Source: Pseudomonas wadenswilerensis
GTDB lineage: Bacteria; Pseudomonadota; Gammaproteobacteria; Pseudomonadales; Pseudomonadaceae
Direction: 5' to 3'
DNA length: 64,000 nt
Assembly (NCBI RefSeq): GCF_900497695.1
Contig: NZ_UIDD01000005.1
Coordinates: 248,001 to 312,000 of the forward strand
The notes under the pieces are model-generated. The model saw only the letters and a list, made by a program, of their open reading frames with translations, searched no databases and was not told the DNA's origin. Made by a program: the position numbers and the translations under genes. This document shows, one piece after another, positions 38,948 to 48,715 of the stretch; position 1 is the stretch's first letter; each line of letters opens with the position of its first letter.

Positions 38948-40099
38948 GTGAGACGTAAATTCTTGGTGCTGCTGGAGATCGGGTTGATCCTGGCCGGCCT
39001 GATGGCGGGCTATTCGGCCTGGAAGGTGAAGTCGGCGCTGGAGCAGACCCTGCACGTGTCCCAGGAGCAGCTGCTCGACGTGCCCACCGGTACTACTCCC
39101 AACCGCATGTTCTACCGTATGCAGAGCGACGGTGTGCTGGAAGACGCCTTCTGGCTGCGCCTGTACTGGCGCTTCAACATGGCTGGCGTACCCTTGCATA
39201 CCGGCGAATACCGCATGACTCCGGGCATGACCGTGCGCGACCTGTTCGAGGTCTGGCGCCGTGGTGATGTAGTGCAGTACACCCTGACCCTGGTCGAGGG
39301 CTGGAATTTCCGCCAGGTACGTGCGGCGCTGGCCAGGCACGAGAAGATCAAGAAAACCATCGACGGCCTCAGCGACACCGAGGTCATGGACAAGCTCGGC
39401 CATCCGGGAGTGTTCCCTGAAGGGCGCTTCTTCCCCGATACCTACCGCTTCGTGCGCGGCATGAGCGACGTCGAGTTCCTCCAGCAGGCCTACGCGCGCC
39501 TGGAAGAAGTGCTGGCCAAGGAATGGGCGGAGCGCTCCAGCGACGTGCCGTATCGCGATCCGTACCAGGCGCTGATCATGGCGTCGCTGGTCGAGAAGGA
39601 AACCGGCGTGCCTCAGGAGCGCGGGCAGATCGCCGGGGTGTTCGTGCGGCGCATGCGCATCGGCATGCTGCTGCAAACTGACCCGACGGTGATCTACGGC
39701 ATGGGCGAGCGCTACAACGGCAAGATCACCCGCGCCGACCTGCGCGAACCGACTCCGTATAACACCTACACCAATGCCGGCCTGCCGCCGACGCCGATCG
39801 CCATGGTCGGTCGCGAAGCCATTCATGCCGCGCTGAACCCGACGCCGGGCAGCAGTTTGTACTTCGTCGCCCGTGGCGATGGCAGCCATGTGTTCTCCGA
39901 TGATCTCGATGCGCACAATTCGGCGGTCCGCGAATATCAGATCAAGCGCCGCGCCGACTACCGTTCGAGCCCGGCACCTGTCACCGAACCTGAACCCGAG
40001 GTTGCACCGCAGACTCCGCAAACGCCGGAAGTCAGCCCTGTGCCTGTGCCTGCGCCTGAGCAACCGGCGCCGGCCAGCGAAGAAACCTCCCCGCAATGA
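38948..40099 (+). CDS. mltG: Endolytic murein transglycosylase MltG
   Basis: 383 residues from GTG 38948. One N-terminal membrane segment (~7-25), LysM-like region, then the YceG catalytic domain with the active Glu in MASLVEKETG and FPDTYRF. A ~40-residue Pro/Glu-rich tail at the C terminus looks disordered. MltG cleaves nascent glycan strands in the periplasm and sets their length. Confidence 0.95.
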   Translation: MRRKFLVLLEIGLILAGLMAGYSAWKVKSALEQTLHVSQEQLLDVPTGTTPNRMFYRMQSDGVLEDAFWLRLYWRFNMAGVPLHTGEYRMTPGMTVRDLFEVWRRGDVVQYTLTLVEGWNFRQVRAALARHEKIKKTIDGLSDTEVMDKLGHPGVFPEGRFFPDTYRFVRGMSDVEFLQQAYARLEEVLAKEWAERSSDVPYRDPYQALIMASLVEKETGVPQERGQIAGVFVRRMRIGMLLQTDPTVIYGMGERYNGKITRADLREPTPYNTYTNAGLPPTPIAMVGREAIHAALNPTPGSSLYFVARGDGSHVFSDDLDAHNSAVREYQIKRRADYRSSPAPVTEPEPEVAPQTPQTPEVSPVPVPAPEQPAPASEETSPQ

Positions 40100-40109
40100 T
40101 CAACTGTAA

Positions 40110-41730
<1,621 letters not shown>

Positions 41731-41773
41731 GCTGCGCCGTTCCTTCATTACTTTTCAGCGTTGTCATCCGCCC

Positions 41774-42556
41774 ATGCTTGTAGATTCCCATTGCCACCTC
41801 GACCGTCTCGACCTCACTGCCCACCAGGGCTCCCTGGATGCGGCCCTGGATGCGGCCCGCGCGCGTGGCGTCGGCCACTTTCTGTGCATCGGCGTCAGTG
41901 CCGACAATGCCCAGGCGGTCAAGGACCTGAGCGAGCGCTACAGCGATGTCGACTGTTCGGTGGGTATTCACCCGCTGGACCTCACCCCTGATGGCGCGCC
42001 GCCGCTGGACTGGTTGCTCAAAGAGCTTCAGCACCCGCACGTGGTGGCCATCGGCGAAACCGGCCTGGACTATCACTACGAGCCAGAGGCTGCCCAGGTG
42101 CAGCAGGACTCGTTCCGCCTGCACCTGGAGGCAGCCAAGGTCACTGGCAAGCCGGTGATCATCCACACCCGTGCGGCGCGCGCCGACACCCTGACCTTGC
42201 TGCGTGAAGCGGATTTGAGTCAGGCCGGTGTGCTGCATTGCTTCACTGAAGACTGGGACATGGCCAAGGCGGCGCTGGATCTGGGCTATTACATCTCGCT
42301 GTCGGGCATTGTCACCTTCCGCAACGCCGATGCGTTGCGCGATGTGGCCCGGCAGGTGCCGGCCGATCGCCTGCTGGTCGAGACCGACTCGCCGTACCTG
42401 GCGCCGATTCCTTATCGCGGCAAGGCCAACCTGCCGCAATACGTACGGGAAGTGGCGGAGTTCGTCGCGATGGTGCGCGGTGAGCGCTATGAGCAGCTGG
42501 CCGAGCAGACCACTGCCAACTTCAAGCGGTTGTTTCCGTTGGCGCGGGTGGCCTGA
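41774..42556 (+). CDS. tatD: TatD-family metal-dependent DNase
   Basis: 260 residues. Metal ligands: DSHCHLD at the N terminus, GETGLDYHY, IIHTRAA, HCFTED and ETDSPYLAP. All are intact. Family members are 3'-5' exonucleases or hydrolases acting in DNA repair or quality control. It is the last gene of the yceD-tatD run. Confidence 0.94.
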   Translation: MLVDSHCHLDRLDLTAHQGSLDAALDAARARGVGHFLCIGVSADNAQAVKDLSERYSDVDCSVGIHPLDLTPDGAPPLDWLLKELQHPHVVAIGETGLDYHYEPEAAQVQQDSFRLHLEAAKVTGKPVIIHTRAARADTLTLLREADLSQAGVLHCFTEDWDMAKAALDLGYYISLSGIVTFRNADALRDVARQVPADRLLVETDSPYLAPIPYRGKANLPQYVREVAEFVAMVRGERYEQLAEQTTANFKRLFPLARVA

Positions 42557-42587
42557 ACGGCTCCTGCAGGTGGTAAAAATCGCAGAC

Positions 42588-42623
42588 AAAAAAAACCCGG
42601 GTTCTGGGGGGTGAATCCGGGTT
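42588..42623 (-). terminator. Terminator for the minus-strand aminotransferase gene
   Basis: Read on the minus strand: AACCCGG, 16-base loop, CCGGGTT, then a run of T. On the plus strand there is no T run after the stem, so it serves the 42795-43928 gene. The rest of 42624-42794 shows nothing recognisable. Confidence 0.8.
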
Positions 42624-42794
42624 AAGACCATTAGGAGTAAAACAAAGGCGCGCGGTCCCTGAGCACCTTTATCGGCGCCACATGGGGGGATGCGCTGCGC
42701 CAACATCTGAAGTATTGGTCAGGATTGGCGCGCCGCCACCGGCCGCTGCTCGTTTTTTAAACAGATTTGGAATACGCCTGCCGCTGCTGAGCAC

Positions 42795-43928
42795 TCATCG
42801 CTCTGCAATCTGCCGCACAATGGCCAGAGTTTCGTCGATTATCGACTTGGGTGTGTAGAAGTGCGGAGAAAATCGCACCCCGGGGCCCCGCGGAATGCAT
42901 ATCACCTGTTCCTGCTTGAGTCGCTGATAGATCTGCGCGTTTTCAACGCCATCCATGCTGAAGGAAACAATCCCCGAGCGGCGCGCCGGGTCCTGCGGGC
43001 TGTGTACGCGTACCCCGGGGATCGCCGCCAGGCCCTCGGTGAGCCACTGCGCCCGTTCCAGTAGCGCTGTCGCCACCTGTTCCATGCCCACTTCCTCGAG
43101 CAACGACAGGCTGGCCTCCAGTGCTGCAGCGCCGAGCATGTTCGGGCTGCCGCATTCAAAGCGCCGCGCGCTATGGGCCGGTTGCCATTCACTGCGTGTG
43201 TAGTCGCCCATGTGTTCGAGCATGTGCCAGCCGTACTCGCTGAGCTTGAGCAGCGGGCGCACCTCGGCGCGGCAATAGAATACCCCCAGGCCTTCCGGGC
43301 CGAGCATCCATTTATGCCCGTCAGCCATGGCAAAGTCGCACTGGTAGGCCTGGACGTCGAAGGGCAGGGCGCCCAATTGCTGGATGGCGTCGATGCAGAA
43401 CAGCACTTCCCGGTCACGGCAGCCCTGACCCAAACGTGGCAAGTCCAGGCGCAGGCCGCTGGCGAATTGCACGGCGCTGATTGCCAGCAGGCGAACCTTG
43501 GGGCCGCAGGCGGCCAACAGATCGCCTTCCGGGTCGCTGCCCTTGAGGCTCACCTGGATGACGCTGACGCCTTTGTCGGCCAGGGCTTCCCAGACAATCC
43601 GGTTGGAGGGGAATTCTTCGTCGCTGATAACGATCTGGTCGCCGGCCTGCCAGTCGATACCGAAGGCAACGAAAGACAGCGCCTCGGAAGTGTTCTTGAC
43701 CAGTGCGATGTCATCCGTCGACGGTGCATTCGTCAGGCGCATCAGGCGTTCACGTAAACGTTGCTCCATGGCCATCCAGTCCGGATAGTCCCTTGCGCCG
43801 AGCAAAACGTTCTCGCTGGCGAAGCGTGAAACCGCCTGGCTGGCGCGTTTCGGCCAGGGTGCCACGGCGGCATGGTTCAGATAGCGCAGGCCCGGCGCCT
43901 GTTCAAACTCATCAAGAAACATAGACAT
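42795..43928 (-). CDS. Class V (NifS/CsdA-like) PLP aminotransferase family protein
   Basis: 377 residues; a second Met two codons in (43922) could also start it. The PLP lysine is Lys206 in MADGHKWMLGPEG; other marks are YLNHAAVAPWP, NTSEALS and ISDEEFPSNR. It resembles isopenicillin-N epimerase/cysteine-desulfurase-like proteins, but there is no clear catalytic Cys loop near the C terminus, so desulfurase activity is not supported. It is divergent from a TetR gene (72 bp). Substrate unknown. Confidence 0.85.
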   Translation of the reverse strand: MSMFLDEFEQAPGLRYLNHAAVAPWPKRASQAVSRFASENVLLGARDYPDWMAMEQRLRERLMRLTNAPSTDDIALVKNTSEALSFVAFGIDWQAGDQIVISDEEFPSNRIVWEALADKGVSVIQVSLKGSDPEGDLLAACGPKVRLLAISAVQFASGLRLDLPRLGQGCRDREVLFCIDAIQQLGALPFDVQAYQCDFAMADGHKWMLGPEGLGVFYCRAEVRPLLKLSEYGWHMLEHMGDYTRSEWQPAHSARRFECGSPNMLGAAALEASLSLLEEVGMEQVATALLERAQWLTEGLAAIPGVRVHSPQDPARRSGIVSFSMDGVENAQIYQRLKQEQVICIPRGPGVRFSPHFYTPKSIIDETLAIVRQIAER

Positions 43929-44000
43929 GGTTGGATGATCCGTGCATTTTGGCGCAAGTTAGGCATAATAACCGGCTTCGATTTTGATCCAGTCCTTCTT

Positions 44001-44639
44001 ATGCAGAAAGAACCTCGTAAGGTCCGTGAGTTTCGTCGCCGTGAGCAAGAAATTCTCGATACCGCGCTCAAGCTGTTTCTCGAACAGGGTGAAGACAGCG
44101 TCACCGTCGAGATGATCGCTGATGCCGTCGGTATCGGCAAAGGCACGATCTACAAGCACTTCAAATCCAAGGCGGAGATCTACCTGCGCCTGATGCTCGA
44201 CTACGAGCGCGATTTGAACGAACTGCTGCACTCTGCCGACGTCGACCGCGACAAGGAAGCCCTGTCGCGCGCCTACTTCGAATTCCGTATGCGTGATCCG
44301 CAGCGCTACCGCCTGTTCGACCGCCTCGAAGAGAAGGTGGTCAAGGGCAACCAGGTGCCGGAGATGGTCGAGGAGCTGCACAAGATCCGCGCCTCCAACT
44401 TCGACCGCCTGACCCTGCTGATCAAGGGCCGCATCAGCGAAGGCAAGCTCGAAGACGTGCCGCCGTACTTTCACTACTGCGCGGCCTGGGCGCTGGTGCA
44501 TGGGGCCGTGGCGCTCTATCACTCGCCGTTCTGGAGCAATGTGCTGGAAGATCAGGAAGGCTTCTTCCAGTTCCTCATGGACATCGGCGTGCGCATGGGC
44601 AACAAGCGCAAGCGCGACACGGATACCGCCGGTAGCTGA
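44001..44639 (+). CDS. TetR/AcrR family transcriptional regulator
   Basis: 212 residues from ATG 44001. The HTH lies at ~15-60 (ILDTALKLFLEQGEDSVTVE, then GIGKGTIYKHFKSKAEIY). The C-terminal ligand domain is helical and not assignable. It is divergent from the class V aminotransferase and conserved next to tatD in pseudomonads. Its target is probably local, but no clear palindrome was found in the 72-bp gap. Confidence 0.9.
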   Translation: MQKEPRKVREFRRREQEILDTALKLFLEQGEDSVTVEMIADAVGIGKGTIYKHFKSKAEIYLRLMLDYERDLNELLHSADVDRDKEALSRAYFEFRMRDPQRYRLFDRLEEKVVKGNQVPEMVEELHKIRASNFDRLTLLIKGRISEGKLEDVPPYFHYCAAWALVHGAVALYHSPFWSNVLEDQEGFFQFLMDIGVRMGNKRKRDTDTAGS

Positions 44640-44701
44640 GACATTCAGCCAAACCATGGCGCTACTGGGATCGGCTGCCGAGGAATATACTCAGGTATGA
44701 G

Positions 44702-44740
44702 GCTTGCAAAAACCTGATTTTTGAGTCAGGTTTTGCAGGC
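44702..44740 (+). promoter_or_regulatory. Hairpin upstream of moaA
   Basis: GCAAAAACCTGA / TCAGGTTTTGC, ~11 bp with one bulged A and an 8-base loop. No T run follows, so it is not a plain terminator. It sits 26 bases before the moaA start and could be an attenuator or protein site; the role is unknown. Confidence 0.45.
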
Positions 44741-44766
44741 CCGATTCACCCATGCCGGAGTCACCC

Positions 44767-45735
44767 ATGATCGTCGACCGCCAAGGCAGGCGTTTTCGCA
44801 ATTTGCGTGTCAGCCTGACGGCTGCCTGCAACTACGCCTGTACCTATTGTGTGCCGGACGGCAAGCGTCTGGTGGCGGCCCAGGACGAGCTCTCGGCCGA
44901 GGCCATGGCTCGCGGCGTGGCTTACCTGGTGGAGGCTGCCGGTATCGAGCGGGTGCGTGTCACCGGCGGCGAGCCGCTGGTCAGTCCGAAGCTTGAAACT
45001 TTTCTCGGCTCAATCGCCACTCTGGGCCTGGATGAAATCAGCCTGACCACCAATGGTCAGTTGCTGGCGCGCAAGCTGCCCTTGCTGCGCGCGGCGGGTA
45101 TCCGTCGCCTCAACGTTTCCCTCGACACCCTCGACCCGGACGCCTTCCGTCGTATTGCCCGTGGCGGCGACCTGGCCACTGTGCTCGACGGCATGAGCCA
45201 GGCCCGCGCTTGCGGCATGCAGATCAAGGTCAACATGGTGCCCTTGCGCGGGCAGAACTTCGATCAGGTCCTGCCGCTGCTCGAGTATTGCCTGGCCCAC
45301 GGCTATGAGCTGCGCTTCATTGAGCTAATGCGCATGGGTCACCTGGCCCGCGACAGCAATGCCTTCCTGCAGCAGTTCGTCAGCCTCGAACACCTGCTGC
45401 AGATGATTGGCGAGCAATACGAGTATTTGCAGGCCAACGCACCGGTAGATGCCACCGCGTTGCGTTATCAGATCCCGGGCCAAGGCTATTTTGGCGTGAT
45501 CGCCAACGAGAGCGTGCCGTTCTGCCGTACCTGTTCGCGCTTGCGCCTGTCGTCTACCGGCTGGCTGCACGGTTGTCTGTCGTCGAGCAACCGTCACTAC
45601 ATCGGCGACCTGCTCGATAAACCGCGTCATCAGGCCTTGCCGGCACTGCAGGGCTTGCTGGTCAAAGCCCTTGGCGACAAGCAGCCGGTGGCATTTTCCG
45701 GTGGTGCGACGGTGATGAAGATCATTGGCGGCTAA
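44767..45735 (+). CDS. moaA: MoaA-family radical SAM protein (GTP 3',8-cyclase)
   Basis: 322 residues from ATG 44767, six bases after GGAGT; an ATG 15 bases earlier is the alternative. First 4Fe-4S cluster: C21, C25, C28 (CNYACTYC). Second cluster: FCRTC...GC near the C terminus. The protein ends IIGG, the double glycine needed by MoaA. MoaA starts molybdopterin synthesis from GTP. No other mo genes are nearby, so this is probably a stand-alone paralog. MoaA identity by motifs is good; its use here is inference. Confidence 0.88.
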   Translation: MIVDRQGRRFRNLRVSLTAACNYACTYCVPDGKRLVAAQDELSAEAMARGVAYLVEAAGIERVRVTGGEPLVSPKLETFLGSIATLGLDEISLTTNGQLLARKLPLLRAAGIRRLNVSLDTLDPDAFRRIARGGDLATVLDGMSQARACGMQIKVNMVPLRGQNFDQVLPLLEYCLAHGYELRFIELMRMGHLARDSNAFLQQFVSLEHLLQMIGEQYEYLQANAPVDATALRYQIPGQGYFGVIANESVPFCRTCSRLRLSSTGWLHGCLSSSNRHYIGDLLDKPRHQALPALQGLLVKALGDKQPVAFSGGATVMKIIGG

Positions 45736-45801
45736 GACTGGCGCAAAAGCTGCATCTGCCAGCTGTTCGCCGGTTTTCCGTCACCGGCCACTGGAGGATA
45801 G

Positions 45802-46407
45802 ATGCGTAGCCTGGTTTTGCTGCTGGCGCTGACGGCGCTGGGCGGCTGCATGAATGTCAGCGATATGGGCGAGGGCGCCCGTTATCACATGAGCGATGCC
45901 GGTCTGCTCGATCACAGCGACACCCGCCGTTCACTGTCGGTGCGCCTGCAGCCTGATTCATTCATTTACATTGGCCAGGGTGCCTTCGTGCCACCGGGCA
46001 AGGGCCCGTATCCACGCCCCAATGTGGTGGCCGAACAAGCCTTCAATGGCTTTATCGAGTATTTCCCTATGGTCCGCCGTGCCCCGGCACCGCTGGGGCT
46101 GGAGCAGGCATTGATCGAGGCGCGCGAAGTCGGCGCGCATTATTTGCTGTACACCCGCTTTGCCCGAACTGACGATCGCATCGGCAATGGCGATGAGTGG
46201 TACGACGAGCAGGCGGTTGATCGGCTGGGCGTCGATACAGGCGTCGTGCAGCTGATGCTGATCGAAACCAGTACCCGTTACCTGATCGACACCGCGCGCA
46301 TCAAAAGCCGCGGCGGTTTGCTGACGTTCCACGACAACACGCCGGAAGATTTGCTCAGGCCGCCGCTTGAGGATTACGCTCGCAGTCTGTTGGGCATGAG
46401 TCGTTAA
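45802..46407 (+). CDS. Predicted lipoprotein, DUF4823-like
   Basis: 201 residues. The signal peptide MRSLVLLLALTALGGC has a lipobox (LGGC, Cys16), so it should be a membrane lipoprotein. The body (~30-200) has YFPMVRRAPAPLGLEQAL and REVGAHYLLYTRFA, matching the DUF4823 type of Pseudomonas lipoproteins. No function is known. It is ten bases before the DUF1285 gene, on the same strand. Confidence 0.82.
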   Translation: MRSLVLLLALTALGGCMNVSDMGEGARYHMSDAGLLDHSDTRRSLSVRLQPDSFIYIGQGAFVPPGKGPYPRPNVVAEQAFNGFIEYFPMVRRAPAPLGLEQALIEAREVGAHYLLYTRFARTDDRIGNGDEWYDEQAVDRLGVDTGVVQLMLIETSTRYLIDTARIKSRGGLLTFHDNTPEDLLRPPLEDYARSLLGMSR

Positions 46408-46417
46408 GGAGAGGGTG

Positions 46418-46981
46418 ATGCAAGATTCCGGCAAGGCCAGTGATCTGCTGGCACAGATTCCCAAGGCAGAAAAGGGCCTGCCGCCCGTGCATCTGTGGAA
46501 CCCGGAATTCTGCGGCGACATCGACATGCGCATTGCCCGCGACGGCACCTGGTACTACCTGGGTACGCCGATCGGGCGCAAGCCGATGGTGCGGCTGTTC
46601 TCGACCATCATCCGCCGCGACGGTGACGACTACTTCCTGGTGACGCCGGTGGAGAAGGTCGGCATCAAGGTTGATGACGCGCCCTTTGTTGCTGTCAGTC
46701 TTGAAGTGCAGGGCGAGGGTGAGCAGCAACTGCTGCGCTTTACCAGCAATGTCGACGATCAGGTCGAGGCCGGCCCCGAGCATCCGCTGCGCTTTGAAAT
46801 CGATGCGCAAACCCAGGAGCCTTCGCCGTATGTGCACATGCGCAGCAACCTCGAAGCGCTGATCCATCGCAACGTCTTCTACCAGTTGGTCGAGCTGGCG
46901 GTGCCGCGGCAGATCGATGGCCAGCAATGGCTGGGCGTCTGGAGTGGCGGCAGCTTCTACCCTATCGGCCGGGCCGATTAG
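46418..46981 (+). CDS. DUF1285 domain protein
   Basis: 187 residues from ATG 46418, preceded by AAGGAGAGGG. Motifs such as LWNPEFCGDIDMRI, DGTWYYLGTPIGRKPMVRLFSTIIRRD and YFLVTPVEKVGIKVDDAPF are those of DUF1285. No signal peptide or membrane segment. Function unknown. It is followed by a strong terminator, ending the moaA-lipoprotein-DUF1285 group. Confidence 0.9.
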   Translation: MQDSGKASDLLAQIPKAEKGLPPVHLWNPEFCGDIDMRIARDGTWYYLGTPIGRKPMVRLFSTIIRRDGDDYFLVTPVEKVGIKVDDAPFVAVSLEVQGEGEQQLLRFTSNVDDQVEAGPEHPLRFEIDAQTQEPSPYVHMRSNLEALIHRNVFYQLVELAVPRQIDGQQWLGVWSGGSFYPIGRAD

Positions 46982-47025
46982 CCTCCGCACATTGCCTGTG
47001 GCGCAACTTTTGTGCGCTCGGAAAC

Positions 47026-47063
47026 GAAAAAACCTCCAGTGCTCAGGGCAACTGGAGGTTTTT
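47026..47063. terminator. Terminator between DUF1285 gene and tRNA-Asn
   Basis: AACCTCCAGT / ACTGGAGGTT with a 10-base loop, A and T runs on both sides. It lies between a plus-strand gene and a minus-strand tRNA, so it can serve both. Confidence 0.9.
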
Positions 47064-47071
47064 CAGGTGTT

Positions 47072-47147
47072 TGGCTCCGCGACCAGGACTCGAACCTGGG
47101 ACCCAATGATTAACAGTCATTTGCTCTACCGACTGAGCTATCGCGGA
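47072..47147 (-). tRNA. tRNA-Asn (anticodon GTT)
   Basis: On the minus strand TCCGCGATAGCTCAGTCGGT begins the gene; anticodon loop CTGTTAA; encoded CCA. 76 nt. Confidence 0.97.
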
Positions 47148-47210
47148 ATCTGTGGCGTATCTTACTGATTGCTAAGGGGAAGTCAAGCCTCCCCTATGCA
47201 ATTGAGTAAT

Positions 47211-48407
47211 TTACAGGACCTCGACGATCGCCTTGGTCACCACATGGATGTTGCTTTGGTTCAGCGAGGCGACGCAGATGCGGCCGGTATCCAGAGCATA
47301 GATACCGAACTCGTTCTTCAGGCGGGCCACCTGCTCAACGGTCAGACCGGAGTAGGAGAACATGCCGCACTGGCGACCGACGAAGCTGAAGTCCTGCTTG
47401 GCGCCGTACTCGGCCAGCAGCTCGACCATCTGCTGGCGCATGCCGTGGATGCGCTGGCGCATCTCGGCCAACTCGTCTTCCCACATCTTGCGCAGCTCTG
47501 GGCTGTTGAGCACGGTGGCGACGATGGTCGCGCCGTGGGTCGGCGGGTTGGAGTAGTTGGTGCGGATCACGCGCTTGACTTGCGACAGCACGCGCGTGGC
47601 CTCTTCCTTGGACTCGGTGACGATCGACAGGGCGCCAACGCGCTCGCCGTACAGCGAGAAGGATTTGGAGAACGAGCTGGACACGAAGAAGTTCAGGCCC
47701 GACTCGGCGAACAGGCGTACGGCGGCGGCGTCTTCAGTGATACCGGCGCCAAAGCCCTGGTAGGCCATGTCGAGGAACGGCACGTGGCCTTTGGCCTTGA
47801 CCACTTCGAGGACGTTTTTCCAGTCTTCTGGGGTCAGGTCGACACCGGTCGGGTTGTGGCAGCAGGCGTGCAGCACAATGATCGAGCCGGATGGCAGGGC
47901 GTTGAGGTCTTCGAGCATGCCGCTGCGGTTGACGTCATGGGTGGCGGCGTCGTAGTAGCGGTAGTTCTGTACCGGGAAACCAGCGGTTTCGAACAGTGCG
48001 CGGTGGTTTTCCCAGCTCGGGTCGCTGATGGCGACGACGGCGTTCGGCGACAGCTGCTTGAGGAAGTCGGCACCGATCTTCAGGGCGCCGGTACCGCCGA
48101 CGGCCTGGGTGGTGATCACCCGACCGGCGCTCAGCAGCGGCGACTCGGCACCGAACAGCAGCTTCTGCACGGCCTGGTCGTAAGCGACGATACCGTCGAT
48201 CGGCAGGTAACCGCGGGAAGCGTGCTGGGCAGCGCGCTGGGTTTCGGCTTCGATCACTGCGCGCAGCAGTGGGATACGCCCTTCTTCGTTGCAGTAAACA
48301 CCTACACCCAGGTTGACCTTGTTGCTACGGGTATCGGCGTTGAAAGCTTCGTTGAGGCCCAGAATGGGGTCGCGTGGTGCCAGCTCGACAGCGGAAAACA
48401 GGCTCAT
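47211..48407 (-). CDS. tyrB: Aromatic/aspartate aminotransferase (TyrB/PhhC type)
   Basis: The start is ATG 48407 (MSLFSAVELAPRDPI), 398 residues, the normal size. Class I motifs are present: CCHNPTGVDLT, FLDMAYQGFG, and the PLP Lys in SSSFSKSFSLYGERVG. Members of this family transaminate aspartate, tyrosine and phenylalanine. The tyrB-uvrB divergent pair is conserved in Pseudomonas. The specificity between aspartate and aromatic substrates cannot be read with certainty. Confidence 0.92.
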   Translation of the reverse strand: MSLFSAVELAPRDPILGLNEAFNADTRSNKVNLGVGVYCNEEGRIPLLRAVIEAETQRAAQHASRGYLPIDGIVAYDQAVQKLLFGAESPLLSAGRVITTQAVGGTGALKIGADFLKQLSPNAVVAISDPSWENHRALFETAGFPVQNYRYYDAATHDVNRSGMLEDLNALPSGSIIVLHACCHNPTGVDLTPEDWKNVLEVVKAKGHVPFLDMAYQGFGAGITEDAAAVRLFAESGLNFFVSSSFSKSFSLYGERVGALSIVTESKEEATRVLSQVKRVIRTNYSNPPTHGATIVATVLNSPELRKMWEDELAEMRQRIHGMRQQMVELLAEYGAKQDFSFVGRQCGMFSYSGLTVEQVARLKNEFGIYALDTGRICVASLNQSNIHVVTKAIVEVL

Positions 48408-48613
48408 TATTACCTTGGCTCTGAATGGAGAGTGGAAGAGGTCGCACGCTCCAGTCGCTTGCACTAGAGCGGTGCACAAACGGGGAGTCAGTATAGTGAT
48501 ACCGGTCGGTCACGGCGACAGTCTGTCGCAGCTTTTCCTGCTGTTTGGCCGAATATTTTTCGACCGTTAGTCGATTTGATCGGTCCATAGTCGGAAATGC
48601 CCACAACACTGAG

Positions 48614-48641
48614 TTGAAACTGGCGCTCCCGGCCCTAAATT
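48614..48641 (+). promoter_or_regulatory. Promoter of uvrB
   Basis: TTGAAA (48614-48619), 16-bp spacer, TAAATT (48636-48641), just upstream of the SOS box. TATAAC at 48644 is an alternative -10. The 48408-48715 gap contains nothing else clear; the tyrB promoter was not fixed. Confidence 0.6.
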
Positions 48642-48652
48642 CGGTATAACTA

Positions 48653-48668
48653 CTGTCTATAAATACAG
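48653..48668 (+). promoter_or_regulatory. LexA (SOS) box of uvrB
   Basis: CTGTCTATAAATACAG fits CTGT-N8-ACAG exactly with an AT-rich core. It lies 47 bases before the uvrB ATG, just downstream of the promoter, where LexA would block transcription until DNA damage. Confidence 0.9.
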
Positions 48669-48715
48669 TTGCCCGCGCCAGCGATGAAACCATCGCGATC
48701 ACACAGAGGTTTGTC

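Noticed and set aside
42588..42623. Terminator for tatD on the plus strand
   Set aside because: No T run follows the stem on the plus strand; the T run exists only for the minus strand.
42625..42794. AGGAG-containing stretch after tatD resembling a gene leader
   Set aside because: No start codon or open frame follows the site.
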